Source of the DNA: Chloroflexota bacterium
Lineage (GTDB): Bacteria > Chloroflexota > Dormibacteria > Aeolococcales > Aeolococcaceae
Direction: 5' to 3'
Length of the DNA: 11,579 nucleotides
NCBI GenBank assembly: GCA_003491925.1
Contig: DNAU01000151.1
Span: 1 to 11,579, forward strand
A model generated the notes under the pieces. It was not told the DNA's origin and ran no database searches. It saw only the letters and a program-made list of their open reading frames with translations. Shown here one piece after another: positions 4,708 to 11,579 of this stretch. A program made the position numbers and the translations under genes. Position 1 is the first letter of the stretch. The number at the start of each line of letters is the position of its first letter.

Positions 4708-6995
4708 CGGTCGGGCCGGCCCCCGGCGCCACCCTTCCCCGCACCCTCGAGATCGAGGGGATGCACTGCGCCTCCTGCGTGGCGCGGGTGGAGCAGGCGC
4801 TCGCGGAGGTGCCGGGGGTCCGGAGCGCGAGCGTCAACCTGGCCACCGAGCGGGCCGAGGTCGTCGCCGGAGCCGGCGTCACCACCGCGGCCCTCGAGGA
4901 GGCGGTCCGCCAGGCCGGCTACACGGCTCGCACCCCCGCCGTCGAACCCGCCCTTGGCGGGGCCGCTCCGGGTGCGCTGGAAGCCGGCGACCGTCGCGCC
5001 CGGCGCCGCGCCGCCCTTCGGATGCGCCAGCTCCAGCTCGGCCTGGGGGCGGGCCTCAGCGCCGCCATCCTGGTCCTCGCCTACGCCCTCCCCTCCGCCC
5101 ACTGGTCCAATTCGGTCCAGCTCATCCTCGCCGTCCCCATCTTCTTCTGGGTGGGGGCCACCTTCCACCGCGGGGCGCTGCGGGCCCTGCGCCACGGCGG
5201 CACCACCATGGACACGCTGGTCTCGGTGGGCGCCACCATCGCCTTCGGCTACTCCGCGGCCGCCACCCTGGCTCCGCCACTGCGGGGACAGCCCACCTAC
5301 TTCGACGTCGCGGCGCTGATCGTCACCCTCATCTCGGTCGGCAAGTACCTGGAGACCGTGGCACGCGGCAAGGCGGGCGAGGCCATCGAGGAGCTGGCGA
5401 CCCTCCAGCCCCGCGTCGCCCACCGCCTCGAGGGGGGCGATCCGGCCCGGATCGCCGATGTCGACACCCGCGCCCTGATGCCCGGCGACATCCTCCTGGT
5501 CCGCCCCGGTGAACCGATCCCCACCGACGGACGCGTGGTCGGCGGTGCCGGTGCGGTCGACGAGTCGCTGCTCACCGGAGAGAGCATGCCGGTCGCCAAG
5601 AGCGAGGGGGCCGAGCTCATCGGCGGCACCGTCAACGGTGGCAGCCCGCTGCGGATGCGGGTGGAACGGACCGGCTCGGCGACCGTGCTCGCCCAGATCG
5701 TGCGCCTGGTGGAGCGCACCCAGGCCGAGAAACCCCCCGTGCAGCGTCTCGCCGACCGGGTGTCGGCCGTCTTCGTGCCCGCCATCCTGGCCCTCGCCGC
5801 CGCGACCTTCGCCGGCTGGGCCCTCACCGGCCACGGCCTGGTGGCATCGATGATCCCCGCGGTCGCGACCGTGGTCGTCGCCTGCCCCTGCGCCCTCGGC
5901 CTGGCCACCCCGGTGGCGGTGATGGTGTCGAGCGGCCGGGGCGCGGAGCTGGGCCTGCTGATCCGGGGTGGGGAGACCCTGGAGACGGTCCACCGCCTGG
6001 ACACGATCGTGCTCGACAAGACCGGCACCCTGACCCTGGGACGCCCCGAGCTGGTCGACGTCGTCCCGGTGGGCGGAGCGGACCCCGGCGAGGCCCTGGC
6101 TCTGGCGGCCTCGGTCGAATCCAGCTCGGAGCACCCCCTCGCCCGGGCCGTCGTCACCGGAGCGGAGCTGCGCCTGGGGCACGCGTCACCGGCCGTGGCG
6201 GGCGAGGTGGCGAGCCACCCCGGTGGGGGCATCGCGGGGACGGCCGACGGTCATCGGGTGCTGGTGGGCGCGCCGCGCTGGCTCGCCGAGCAGGGCATCC
6301 CGACCCAGCCGGGCGACGCCCTCATCGCCGGCCTGGCCGGCCGCGGCCGCACCGTGGTGGGGGTCGCCGTCGACACCCGGCTGCGACTCGTCCTGGGGAT
6401 CGCCGACCCGCTCCGGCCCGACGCCGTGGCGGGCGTGCGCCGGCTCCGGACCATGGGGTTGCGGGTGACCCTCGCCACCGGCGACACGCCGCAGACGGCG
6501 GCCGCCGTGGCTCGCGAGACCGGCATCGAGGAATGGCGAGCCGGGCTCAGCCCCGAGGGGAAGGCCGCGCTCGTCGGCGAGCTGCACGGTCGAGGGGAGA
6601 CGGTCGCCATGGTGGGCGACGGCGTCAACGACGCACCCGCGCTCGCCGCCGCCGACGTCGGGATCGCGGTCGGCAGCGCCACCGGCGCGGCGATGGCCGC
6701 GGCCGCCATCACCCTCGTCCACGGCGACGTCGGCCGGGTCGGTGACGCCATCGCGCTGAGCCGGGCGACGCTCCGGGTCATCCGCCAGAACCTGGCCTGG
6801 GCGGTCGGCTACAACCTGGTGCTTGTCCCTCTCGCCATGCTCGATGTGGTCCCTCCGGCGCTGGCGGCCCTGGCCATGGCCTGCAGCTCGGTGACCGTGG
6901 TCGGCAACGCGCTCCGGCTGCGTCGTTTCGGGGCCGGCACCGGACCGGACGCGGGACGCACGCGGCCCGCGGCGCCTCGGAGCCTCGCCGCCTGA
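4704..6995 (+). CDS. copA: Cu(I)-exporting P1B-type ATPase CopA
   Basis: This 763-aa membrane pump couples ATP hydrolysis to export of Cu(I). One N-terminal heavy-metal-associated domain is present (about 13-75) with the GMHCASC metal site (C22, C25). Visible P-type landmarks are TGES (291-294, actuator), the membrane metal site CPC (394-396) in VVACPCALGLATP, the phosphorylated D438 in DKTGTLT, the HP dipeptide (477-478) in SSEHPLA, and GDGVND (638-643). Copper-type P1B-1 specificity is supported by YN (703-704) in the seventh membrane helix and MACSS (725-729) in the eighth. Length and architecture are normal for bacterial CopA. It starts within the csoR stop codon and has no Shine-Dalgarno of its own. 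No copper chaperone gene (copZ) lies nearby. Confidence 0.96.
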   Translation: MTVGPAPGATLPRTLEIEGMHCASCVARVEQALAEVPGVRSASVNLATERAEVVAGAGVTTAALEEAVRQAGYTARTPAVEPALGGAAPGALEAGDRRARRRAALRMRQLQLGLGAGLSAAILVLAYALPSAHWSNSVQLILAVPIFFWVGATFHRGALRALRHGGTTMDTLVSVGATIAFGYSAAATLAPPLRGQPTYFDVAALIVTLISVGKYLETVARGKAGEAIEELATLQPRVAHRLEGGDPARIADVDTRALMPGDILLVRPGEPIPTDGRVVGGAGAVDESLLTGESMPVAKSEGAELIGGTVNGGSPLRMRVERTGSATVLAQIVRLVERTQAEKPPVQRLADRVSAVFVPAILALAAATFAGWALTGHGLVASMIPAVATVVVACPCALGLATPVAVMVSSGRGAELGLLIRGGETLETVHRLDTIVLDKTGTLTLGRPELVDVVPVGGADPGEALALAASVESSSEHPLARAVVTGAELRLGHASPAVAGEVASHPGGGIAGTADGHRVLVGAPRWLAEQGIPTQPGDALIAGLAGRGRTVVGVAVDTRLRLVLGIADPLRPDAVAGVRRLRTMGLRVTLATGDTPQTAAAVARETGIEEWRAGLSPEGKAALVGELHGRGETVAMVGDGVNDAPALAAADVGIAVGSATGAAMAAAAITLVHGDVGRVGDAIALSRATLRVIRQNLAWAVGYNLVLVPLAMLDVVPPALAALAMACSSVTVVGNALRLRRFGAGTGPDAGRTRPAAPRSLAA

Positions 6996-7018
6996 GCCCC
7001 CGGCGGCCGTCCGGGGGC
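6996..7018 (+). terminator. GC-rich stem-loop after copA
   Basis: GCCCCCGG (6996-7003) pairs perfectly with CCGGGGGC (7011-7018) around a 7-nt loop, starting right after the copA stop codon. There is no T-tract, so it is a terminator or 3'-end-protecting hairpin of the type common in high-GC genomes rather than a canonical intrinsic terminator. Confidence 0.6.
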
Positions 7019-7308
7019 GGCGGGTGACGCCGTCGCCGTCGGCGCTCGGTGCGCGGATGGACGCCCGCGGGAGGGTCGGCGGAGGGTGTCCGAACGACCC
7101 GGCGCGCTCCTCCAAAGTCACCGCCGGAGTCCCCTAGCGGGAGGGCCGTCCGTCGCGTCACACTTCGGCAACGCAGGGAGGACAGGGAGGCTGGGGCCGG
7201 TCTCTCCGCGCGCGTTGGCAGGCTCGACAGTATGCGTCAAAAACTTCAAGCGGAGGCTCAGTACGTGGTTATCAAAACCGCCGCACCCGTCGCACCGGTG
7301 GATAGACC
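7019..7308. other. Intergenic region upstream of the permease, no supported gene
   Basis: This 290-bp gap separates the copA hairpin from the permease start. I could match no known riboswitch; specifically, no TPP box motifs and no purine-aptamer core. The 3' part (about 7228-7280) is locally AT-richer and is the likely promoter/leader, but no convincing -35/-10 pair was found. A 26-codon ATG frame (7232-7312) ends in an ATGA overlap with the permease start but has no family resemblance. GGTGGA (7297-7302) 6 nt before ATG 7309 is a plausible Shine-Dalgarno. Confidence 0.5.
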
Positions 7309-8805
7309 ATGAGCGCGGCAGCCGAGGCGCTCGAGACCTCGGAAGCGTACGAAGCGTTTCAGCTGGAGCATCGCGGCATCGATCTGATCCCGGAGTCCGA
7401 CCGGAAGATGCGCCCGATGGGCCTCTTCTGGCTCTGGTCGGGAGCCGTCTGGAACGTCGAGTTCCTCTTCTACGGGGTCCTGATCTGCACCTTCGGGCTC
7501 TCCTTCCCGCAGGCGATCCTGGCGATCCTGATCGGGAACCTGGCCTACGCCTTCCTCGGCCTCGCCAGCCTGCCGGGCCCCCTTGCCGGGACCACCGCCT
7601 TCATGATCAGCCGGGCTCCGTTTGGGCGCAACGGCAACCGGCTCCCCTCCCTCTTCAACTGGATCACCCAGGTCGGTTTCGAGATCCTCGGCCTGGTCCT
7701 GGTGGTCTTCGTCGTCGACGCGATCCTCAACAAGGCCGGCGTCGCCAGCGTGAGCAACGCCGCTCAGGTGCTCATCATCATCCTCGCCGTCGTGGTGCAG
7801 TTCGTGATGCCGTTCCTGGGCCACGCCACTATCAAGACGGCGCTGCGCTACCTCTCGTTGGTCTTCATCGTCCTCTTTGTCGTGATGGCCATCCTGGTGC
7901 TTCCCCACGTGCACTGGGCCAGCCTCCAGACCGGCACGACGTGGTGGCTCTGGACGACCGCCGTGGTGCTCATCGTCTCCACCGGCGGGCTCGGCTGGAC
8001 CGAGAACGCGGCCGACTACTCGCGGTACCTGCCCAAGGACACGAGCAAGGCCAGGGTCTTCTGGTCGGCCAGCCTGGGCGCGGCTATCCCCTCCATCCTC
8101 CTCGAGCTGCTCGGGGTGTGCGCCTACATGGTGACCGTCCACGTCGCGTCGGGAAGGGAGCTGGTCGGCATCCCGTCGGCGTTCACGGCCTACGCGGACT
8201 GGTTCTTCTGGCCCTTCATGATCGTCGCCATCCTGCAGCTGTTCTCCATCAACACCATCGACATGTACTCGTCGGGAGTCACCCTGCAGGCCATCGGCAT
8301 CCCGCTCAGGCGGTGGGGCTGCATCCTGATCGACACCGTCGTCAGCGGTGTGGTGACGGGCCTGGTCATCTTCAAGGGGAACCTCTACACCGACCTCTCA
8401 GGCTTCCTCGATTACATCTTGGTCTGGCTCGGAGCGTGGTTCGCCATCCTCATGGTGGACTACTTCCTGCGCAGGGGACGGTACGACGGCGCGGGCCTGG
8501 TCCAGAAGATCGGAGGACTGTACTGGCGCAACGGTGGGATCAACTGGAAGGCGATCGTCGCCCTGGTCGTCGGCATGTTCGCCGCGCTGATGTGGACCGA
8601 CGCCCTCTACTACACCCCCTCGTACCAGGGTCCGATCTCCAACGCCACCGGGGGTGGGGACCTCAGCTGGCTCCTCGGCATGGTGGTGGCCGGCGCCATC
8701 TACTTCCTCCTCTCCTTCCGCAGCGTGCCGCGTGAGGTGTCGGAGGCGGTGGCGGCGCCCGCGGCCACGGTGGTGGTATCGGCGCGGCCCAAGGTCGCGA
8801 GCTAG
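7309..8805 (+). CDS. NCS1-family nucleobase:cation symporter (purine/cytosine permease type)
   Basis: This is a 498-aa integral membrane protein with about 12 hydrophobic segments. The N-terminal GIDLIPESDRKMRP motif leads into the first helix (LFWLWSGAVWNVEFLFYG), followed by the conserved GPLAGTTAFMISRAPFG loop with its SR..FG signature, as in purine-cytosine permeases (PF02133). The family imports cytosine, purines, hydantoins, allantoin or thiamine-related compounds with H+ or Na+; the substrate cannot be chosen from the sequence. It has a short cytosolic N-terminus of about 35 aa and a polar C-terminal tail. The start at ATG 7309 is supported by GGTGGA 6 nt upstream. It stands alone with no adjacent nucleobase-catabolic gene, so context gives no substrate hint. 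Confidence 0.9.
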   Translation: MSAAAEALETSEAYEAFQLEHRGIDLIPESDRKMRPMGLFWLWSGAVWNVEFLFYGVLICTFGLSFPQAILAILIGNLAYAFLGLASLPGPLAGTTAFMISRAPFGRNGNRLPSLFNWITQVGFEILGLVLVVFVVDAILNKAGVASVSNAAQVLIIILAVVVQFVMPFLGHATIKTALRYLSLVFIVLFVVMAILVLPHVHWASLQTGTTWWLWTTAVVLIVSTGGLGWTENAADYSRYLPKDTSKARVFWSASLGAAIPSILLELLGVCAYMVTVHVASGRELVGIPSAFTAYADWFFWPFMIVAILQLFSINTIDMYSSGVTLQAIGIPLRRWGCILIDTVVSGVVTGLVIFKGNLYTDLSGFLDYILVWLGAWFAILMVDYFLRRGRYDGAGLVQKIGGLYWRNGGINWKAIVALVVGMFAALMWTDALYYTPSYQGPISNATGGGDLSWLLGMVVAGAIYFLLSFRSVPREVSEAVAAPAATVVVSARPKVAS

Positions 8806-8853
8806 ATTCCATAGCAGCCTGTCAGCCGGCGCCCCGGCGCCATTGCGTGGAAT

Positions 8854-8886
8854 GACGGAGGTCCCCGACGACCGAGGACCTCCGTC
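8854..8886. terminator. 11-bp stem-loop downstream of the permease
   Basis: GACGGAGGTCC (8854-8864) pairs perfectly with GGACCTCCGTC (8876-8886) around an 11-nt loop, 48 bp after the permease stop. There is no T-tract. It is probably a transcription-end or mRNA-stabilising structure and would fold on either strand. Confidence 0.6.
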
Positions 8887-8921
8887 CCTTCCCGCGGTCG
8901 GGATGTCCGTGGCATCCTGAT

Positions 8922-8980
8922 CCGGCATTCGGTCCCGCGAAAGCGGGGGAGGAATGCCAGTCCCGCCGGCCGATGGTCCG
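8922..8980 (+). repeat. REP-like palindromic element, copy A (GAAA tetraloop)
   Basis: GGCATTC (8924-8930) pairs with GAATGCC (8952-8958) and CCCGC (8934-8938) with GCGGG (8943-8947), leaving the loop GAAA at 8939-8942 and a small internal loop. The 3' flank GCCAGTCCCGCCGG (8956-8969) is identical in copy B, and similarity continues through GGTCCG to 8980. It lies 117 bp past the permease stop. Confidence 0.75.
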
Positions 8981-9351
8981 TGACGGCGACGGCGGCTCCG
9001 AGAGGTTGTCGCTCGCCCCGGCACCCGCGCCCGAGGACGATGCAGCACCCAGCCGCTGCGGACGTGCCCACCGCCTCTCACAGCTGCCCGCGCCCCGGCA
9101 CCCGGCGGTCCCGGCACACGCTGATGGCGCCCCTCCATCTCGGACTGCGGCCCGGGCCCTGGATCTCACCGGCCATTGACAACAGCAATCTGTGAGATCC
9201 CACAGAGAATCGCGCAGATCCATGGGGCAATGGCAGCTCCGTGAACTCTGGATGACGCTCGCCCTGTCGGAGTGCACAAGGGACTGGGATGCTTCCCGCC
9301 AGCGGTGCAGCGCCCACTTGGCAAATCCCACGAAGTGTGTCATAGTGAAAT

Positions 9352-9411
9352 CCGCATTCCCCCCTCGCGCAAGCGGGGGGAGGAGTGCCAGTCCCGCCGG
9401 ACAACGGTCCG
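9352..9411 (+). repeat. REP-like palindromic element, copy B (GCAA tetraloop)
   Basis: A 15-bp stem (9354-9368 with 9373-9388, one bulged A at 9381) is closed by the loop GCAA at 9369-9372. It is followed by the same GCCAGTCCCGCCGG flank as copy A (9387-9400) and then by GGTCCG. One A-to-G change in the 3' arm (9385) turns a T-A pair into T-G and keeps pairing. It has the same orientation as copy A and lies about 70 bp beyond the AlkZ-like stop. Confidence 0.75.
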
Positions 9412-9413
9412 CG

Positions 9414-9428
9414 CCGAGGACACCTCGG
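9414..9428 (-). terminator. Short stem-loop downstream of the AlkZ-like gene
   Basis: CCGAGG (9414-9419) and CCTCGG (9423-9428) form a perfect 6-bp stem with a 3-nt loop, 55 bp past the AlkZ-like stop. There is no T-tract; it is a possible 3'-end hairpin for the minus-strand gene. Confidence 0.35.
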
Positions 9429-9483
9429 TGAAACTCCTGACGGATGATGCCCGCGCCCGATTGCACACATCCCGTTGCGCAGC

Positions 9484-10629
9484 TCAGCCGGTCTCGCCGC
9501 CCTCGCGCGGCCCCACCCATTCGACATCGACGCTCCGCTCCAGGAACGCGCCCATCCGATCCGCGGCTCTGCTCACCGCCGCCGTCTCCGAGGGGCTCAG
9601 CGCGTCGAGCATGCGCACCTGGACGCGCACCCCCCGCCGGCTCAGGACCCGGTGCCAGGCGCCGCGGACCCGCCCCCCGATGACCAGGACGTTGCTGAGC
9701 ACGCTGCCGAAGGCGAAGAGGGTGGGATCGAACCGGCCGTCGGGGTGATCGAGCGCCGCCCGGTCGCGGTACCCGACGGTGAGCTCGTCGAAGTTCGGCA
9801 GCAGGTGGGCGGCGGCGCTCCGGGCGGAGCGCGGCCGGCTGCTGGGGTCGAACCAGTACCGCTTCCCGTCGATGAGCTCGGAGGCCAACCCCGCCGGCGC
9901 CGCGGCCCCGGCCGCCGGCGCTTCGGCCCCGATCTCTGCCGCTCCGGCCGCCCCCTGGGCGGCCTCGGCGAGGGTCAGGCCCGACCACCAGGCGAGGTCC
10001 TGCACCTGCGCCGGACCCCGGCTCCGAAAGTACCGGTGAGCGAGACGGCAGAGCGCCTGCTCGCGATCCAGGACGGGCGCCCTCGGGACCCGCCCGTCGA
10101 ACAGCGCGTAGGTGAACTCGCGGCCGCGGCGTGGACCGCTGACGATCAGGGCGTCCAGCTCCGCGGCGATGATCAGGTGGGGCAACCGTTGCCCGTCGGG
10201 GGCGATGCCGGCTGCGCGCAGGACCTCGCCGAGCTCGGAGCGAGTGAGCTGGCCGCCCCCGGCGAGGACCGTCGTGAAGGCGGTCTCGGCCCGCGTGATG
10301 ATCGCCGCGTCGAGCTCGAGGTCCCGCAGCCGGCCGGCGATGCCGGCGCGGATCCGCGGGGCCGTCAGCGCCAGCAGCCAGCGGATGTCGCCGGGGAGGA
10401 CGAAGTGCCAGGTCGGGCGCAGCACGTGGGTGCGCAGGATGGCGCCGTCGTCGAACAGCCGGTTGACCGTGGCGGCGGTGGCGGCGCGGGTGCGCTGGCC
10501 CAGCGCCCAGGTGGCCGCGGGGTAGTCCTGGGACTGCACGGCGCCCAGCCAGCCCACGACCTCCGCCGCCCCGTCGAGCGGGTCGCCGGCGAGACGCTGG
10601 CTGTGGAGGCGCCGGGTGGCGATGTCCAT
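9484..10629 (-). CDS. AlkZ/YcaQ-like winged-helix protein (HTH_42), putative DNA glycosylase
   Basis: This is 381 aa from ATG 10629 (TTG 10659 is also in frame; ATG gives the family's usual MxIATRRLxxQRL opening). It belongs to the HTH_42 (PF06224) family of tandem winged-helix proteins. The GAVQSQDYPA segment carries Q32 and Q34, matching the QxQ motif of AlkZ-type glycosylases that unhook alkyl adducts and interstrand crosslinks, rather than the QxD form of YcaQ. Other family landmarks are VLRPTWHFVLPGDIRWLL and LLPNFDELTVGYRDR. An Ala/Pro-rich linker (EIGAEAPAAGAAAPAG, about residue 222) is unusual. Many family members are annotated only as winged-helix DNA-binding proteins, so glycosylase activity is inferred. 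It stands alone, divergent from the antitoxin-like gene; no secondary-metabolite genes lie nearby. Confidence 0.83.
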   Translation of the reverse strand: MDIATRRLHSQRLAGDPLDGAAEVVGWLGAVQSQDYPAATWALGQRTRAATAATVNRLFDDGAILRTHVLRPTWHFVLPGDIRWLLALTAPRIRAGIAGRLRDLELDAAIITRAETAFTTVLAGGGQLTRSELGEVLRAAGIAPDGQRLPHLIIAAELDALIVSGPRRGREFTYALFDGRVPRAPVLDREQALCRLAHRYFRSRGPAQVQDLAWWSGLTLAEAAQGAAGAAEIGAEAPAAGAAAPAGLASELIDGKRYWFDPSSRPRSARSAAAHLLPNFDELTVGYRDRAALDHPDGRFDPTLFAFGSVLSNVLVIGGRVRGAWHRVLSRRGVRVQVRMLDALSPSETAAVSRAADRMGAFLERSVDVEWVGPREGGETG

Positions 10630-10811
10630 CGCGGGAAGCACACCTGCTGATGTCGGCAAAGCTCATCGACCCGATCGGCAGGTCACCGCGTGCAGGGGCT
10701 CTCCGGGTGATTGCCAACCCGAGACGACGATAGCAGCCGTCGCCGGCCGCAGTCACAGCGCAGGGCCAGGCCGTCACGTCTTGTCGGGCCGCGTGCGCCG
10801 CCTCGAGGGTC

Positions 10812-10827
10812 CTGCCGAGATCGGCAG
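10812..10827. promoter_or_regulatory. Perfect 7-bp-arm palindrome
   Basis: CTGCCGAGATCGGCAG has 7-bp arms around a 2-nt centre, too tight for an RNA hairpin loop, so a protein binding site is more likely. It lies 10 bp upstream of a second, larger palindrome in the divergent 10630-10971 gap. Confidence 0.5.
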
Positions 10828-10837
10828 TTCGCCTGCA

Positions 10838-10864
10838 TTTCGTGACGAATATTTCGTCACGAAA
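10838..10864. promoter_or_regulatory. 27-bp palindrome built of two TTCGTSACGAA sites
   Basis: The 12-bp arms TTTCGTGACGAA (10838-10849) and TTCGTCACGAAA (10853-10864) are exact complements around TAT. Each arm contains its own palindrome, TTCGT-G-ACGAA and TTCGT-C-ACGAA, centred at 10844 and 10858 (14 bp apart). The region is AT-richer than its surroundings. It looks like a double operator for a dimeric regulator. It is about 108 bp before the antitoxin-like start and 209 bp from the AlkZ-like start. The regulator is unknown. Confidence 0.65.
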
Positions 10865-10952
10865 CACCTGATACCGCCCGAAACGTGACAGCCCTCCCTC
10901 CGCGAGGGCAACCTCCCACGGCGGGTGCGCGGTGGCGAAGTTGGCGTCTCTC

Positions 10953-10975
10953 TGACATACTTATATGACATATGT
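10953..10975. promoter_or_regulatory. TGACATA repeat / ACATA...TATGT dyad at the antitoxin-like start
   Basis: TGACATA occurs at 10953-10959 and 10966-10972, and ACATA (10955-10959) pairs with TATGT (10971-10975). The segment is AT-rich and spans the start codon. CATACT (10956-10961), 10 nt before ATG 10972, could serve as a -10. This fits autorepression by an Xre-type protein, but the half-sites are short and the evidence is weak. Confidence 0.35.
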
Positions 10976-11579
10976 GTGCCATGCTCGCGGTAGCCCCGGC
11001 CGGCCCGGTCTCCGAGGCCGAGCTCGGCAGGCTGGGGGATCTCGTCGAATCCCTGATGACGGGTCTCCAGGCGGAGGGCATGACCGGCTCCGAGGCGGAA
11101 CGCTGGGAGGAGGTGGAGCCGGATCTGGCGGCCGTCCTGGACTCCGCCATCGAGAACGTCCCCCCGGTGGCACGACGGCTGGCCGCCGCCCAGCAGCGGC
11201 TGGGCTGGCTGCTCCGCTCCGCCAGGACCGGCGCCGAGGTCGAGGAGACTGCCGTCGACGACCTGGAAACCGTCCTCGAGTGCCTGCTCGCGTACACCGA
11301 GGGGCTCCCCGTCGGCGCCGACCGCTCGCCGTCCGAGCTGCTCGGGTGGCTGGCCGGGACGCTGGGCACCTCCCAGGCCGCCATCGCGCGCATGGTGGGG
11401 GTCTCCCTGCGGACGCTCCAGCGCTGGCTGCAGGGCCAGGCCCGGCCCGGTCCCGGAGAGGCGGCCCGGATCCGCCGCCTGGCGCGGGTCGTCAACGAGG
11501 CGCGGTTCGCGCTCACCCCCGAGGGGGTGGTCGCCTGGCTGGACCGGCCCACGCCTCACCTCGACGGGCTCGCACCGGG
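10972..11579 (+). CDS. Xre/MbcA/ParS-type antitoxin-like DNA-binding protein, cut by the window end
   Basis: An open frame runs from ATG 10972 (or ATG 10981) to the last base, about 202 residues, with no stop in the window. Residues about 125-160 form a helix-turn-helix (TLGTSQAAIARMVGVSLRTLQRWLQGQ). They are followed by ARVVNEARFALTPEGVVAWLDRPTPHLDG, which matches the toxin-binding (DUF2384) C-terminal motif of antitoxins paired with RES-domain NAD+-degrading toxins; WLDRPTPHLDG parallels the family's WLxxPxPxLxG. The N-terminal 110 residues are helical and acidic and are not recognised; classical MbcA is only about 113 aa, so this is an extended form. No Shine-Dalgarno is seen. Palindromes upstream suggest regulation. 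The antitoxin role is inferred from the domain; the partner gene would lie outside the window. Confidence 0.72.
   Translation, partial: MCAMLAVAPAGPVSEAELGRLGDLVESLMTGLQAEGMTGSEAERWEEVEPDLAAVLDSAIENVPPVARRLAAAQQRLGWLLRSARTGAEVEETAVDDLETVLECLLAYTEGLPVGADRSPSELLGWLAGTLGTSQAAIARMVGVSLRTLQRWLQGQARPGPGEAARIRRLARVVNEARFALTPEGVVAWLDRPTPHLDGLAP

Larger units (their letters stand above)
8806..9483. other. 678-bp convergent intergenic region with hairpins and two REP-like copies
   Basis: It lies between the 3' ends of the permease (plus) and the AlkZ-like gene (minus). No frame here shows a recognisable protein, start signal or conserved composition. It contains a GC hairpin (8854-8886), REP-like copies A and B (8922-8980, 9352-9411), a small dyad TCTGTG/CACAGA (9189-9206) and a hairpin (9414-9428). 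An isolated TTGACA at 9176-9181 has no partner -10. Confidence 0.6.

Noticed and set aside
4488..6182. A 564-codon minus-strand frame antisense to copA
   Set aside because: Composition is G/D/R/H-rich without domains, and copA on the other strand has all P-type ATPase motifs.
7232..7312. A 26-codon ATG frame ending in an ATGA overlap with the permease start, possible leader peptide
   Set aside because: It lacks a ribosome binding site and has codon choice typical of AT-richer leader DNA; the overlap alone is weak evidence.
9176..9206. Exact TTGACA (9176-9181) with a nearby TCTGTG/CACAGA dyad, possible promoter of a small RNA
   Set aside because: No -10-like hexamer lies 16-18 bp downstream, and no terminator or conserved product follows at a sensible distance.
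10838..10864. Chromosome-dimer (dif) or parS partition site
   Set aside because: The arms do not resemble XerC/XerD arms or the TGTTTCACGTGAAACA parS core, and the centre is 3 nt rather than the 6 nt of dif.
8822..10867. A 681-codon open frame on the minus strand spanning the AlkZ-like gene and its flanks
   Set aside because: It is a different frame of the same strand as the AlkZ-like gene, Arg/Gly/Pro-rich with no recognisable domain, and covers the REP-like elements; typical of spurious long frames in GC-rich DNA.
10891..10909. GCCCTC/GAGGGC hairpin as a third REP-like copy
   Set aside because: It has a 6-bp stem and a 7-nt loop and lacks the GCCAGTCCCGCCGG flank and GNRA loop shared by copies A and B.

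Overview
This is a very GC-rich window (about 70% by eye) with short intergenic gaps. Gene content points to a high-GC, F420-using, soil-type bacterium, such as an actinobacterium, a Chloroflexota member or a Dormibacterota-like lineage. The supporting features are an F420-dependent reductase of the Ddn family, a DUF5946 protein, an FCD-type GntR regulator, an AlkZ-like HTH_42 protein and several apparently leaderless genes. I cannot fix the phylum from this window. No rRNA, tRNA, CRISPR array, transposase or phage gene was seen.

Layout. The left edge (minus strand) holds the first 25 codons of an unknown gene and a GH5 endoglycoceramidase-like glycosidase with an N-terminal membrane anchor or signal. 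A repeat-bearing gap of about 300 bp separates it from a divergent GntR/FCD regulator (1951-2637) with a textbook FadR-type operator just before its start codon. Next come a small 2TM-domain membrane protein (minus) and a divergent DUF5946 protein (plus). They share a promoter region with a 57-bp dyad whose arms lie almost equidistant from the two start codons. An F420-dependent quinone reductase/nitroreductase-like gene follows. The best-defined unit is a copper-resistance operon, csoR-copA (4237-6995), with an ATGA stop/start overlap. A CsoR-like palindrome abuts the -10 element, so the expected circuit is copper binding to CsoR, release of the operator and expression of the Cu(I) exporter.

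A terminator-like hairpin and about 290 bp without a supported gene lead to an NCS1-family nucleobase permease (7309-8805). This converges on an AlkZ/YcaQ-like winged-helix protein (9484-10629, minus) across a 678-bp gap with no credible gene. That gap holds two copies of a REP-like element that folds into a long hairpin capped by a GNRA tetraloop. A regulatory-looking 342-bp gap with stacked palindromes then separates the AlkZ-like gene from a divergent, window-truncated Xre/MbcA/ParS-type antitoxin-like protein (10972 to the end). That gene is usually followed by a RES-domain toxin, which would lie just outside the window.

A recurring theme is the short distance between a GGTANNNT -10-like box and the start codon (6, 6 and 10 nt for DUF5946, the F420 reductase and csoR). 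Together with missing Shine-Dalgarno sequences, this suggests leaderless or near-leaderless transcription. The 2TM gene is the clear exception, with a strong AGGAGGT.
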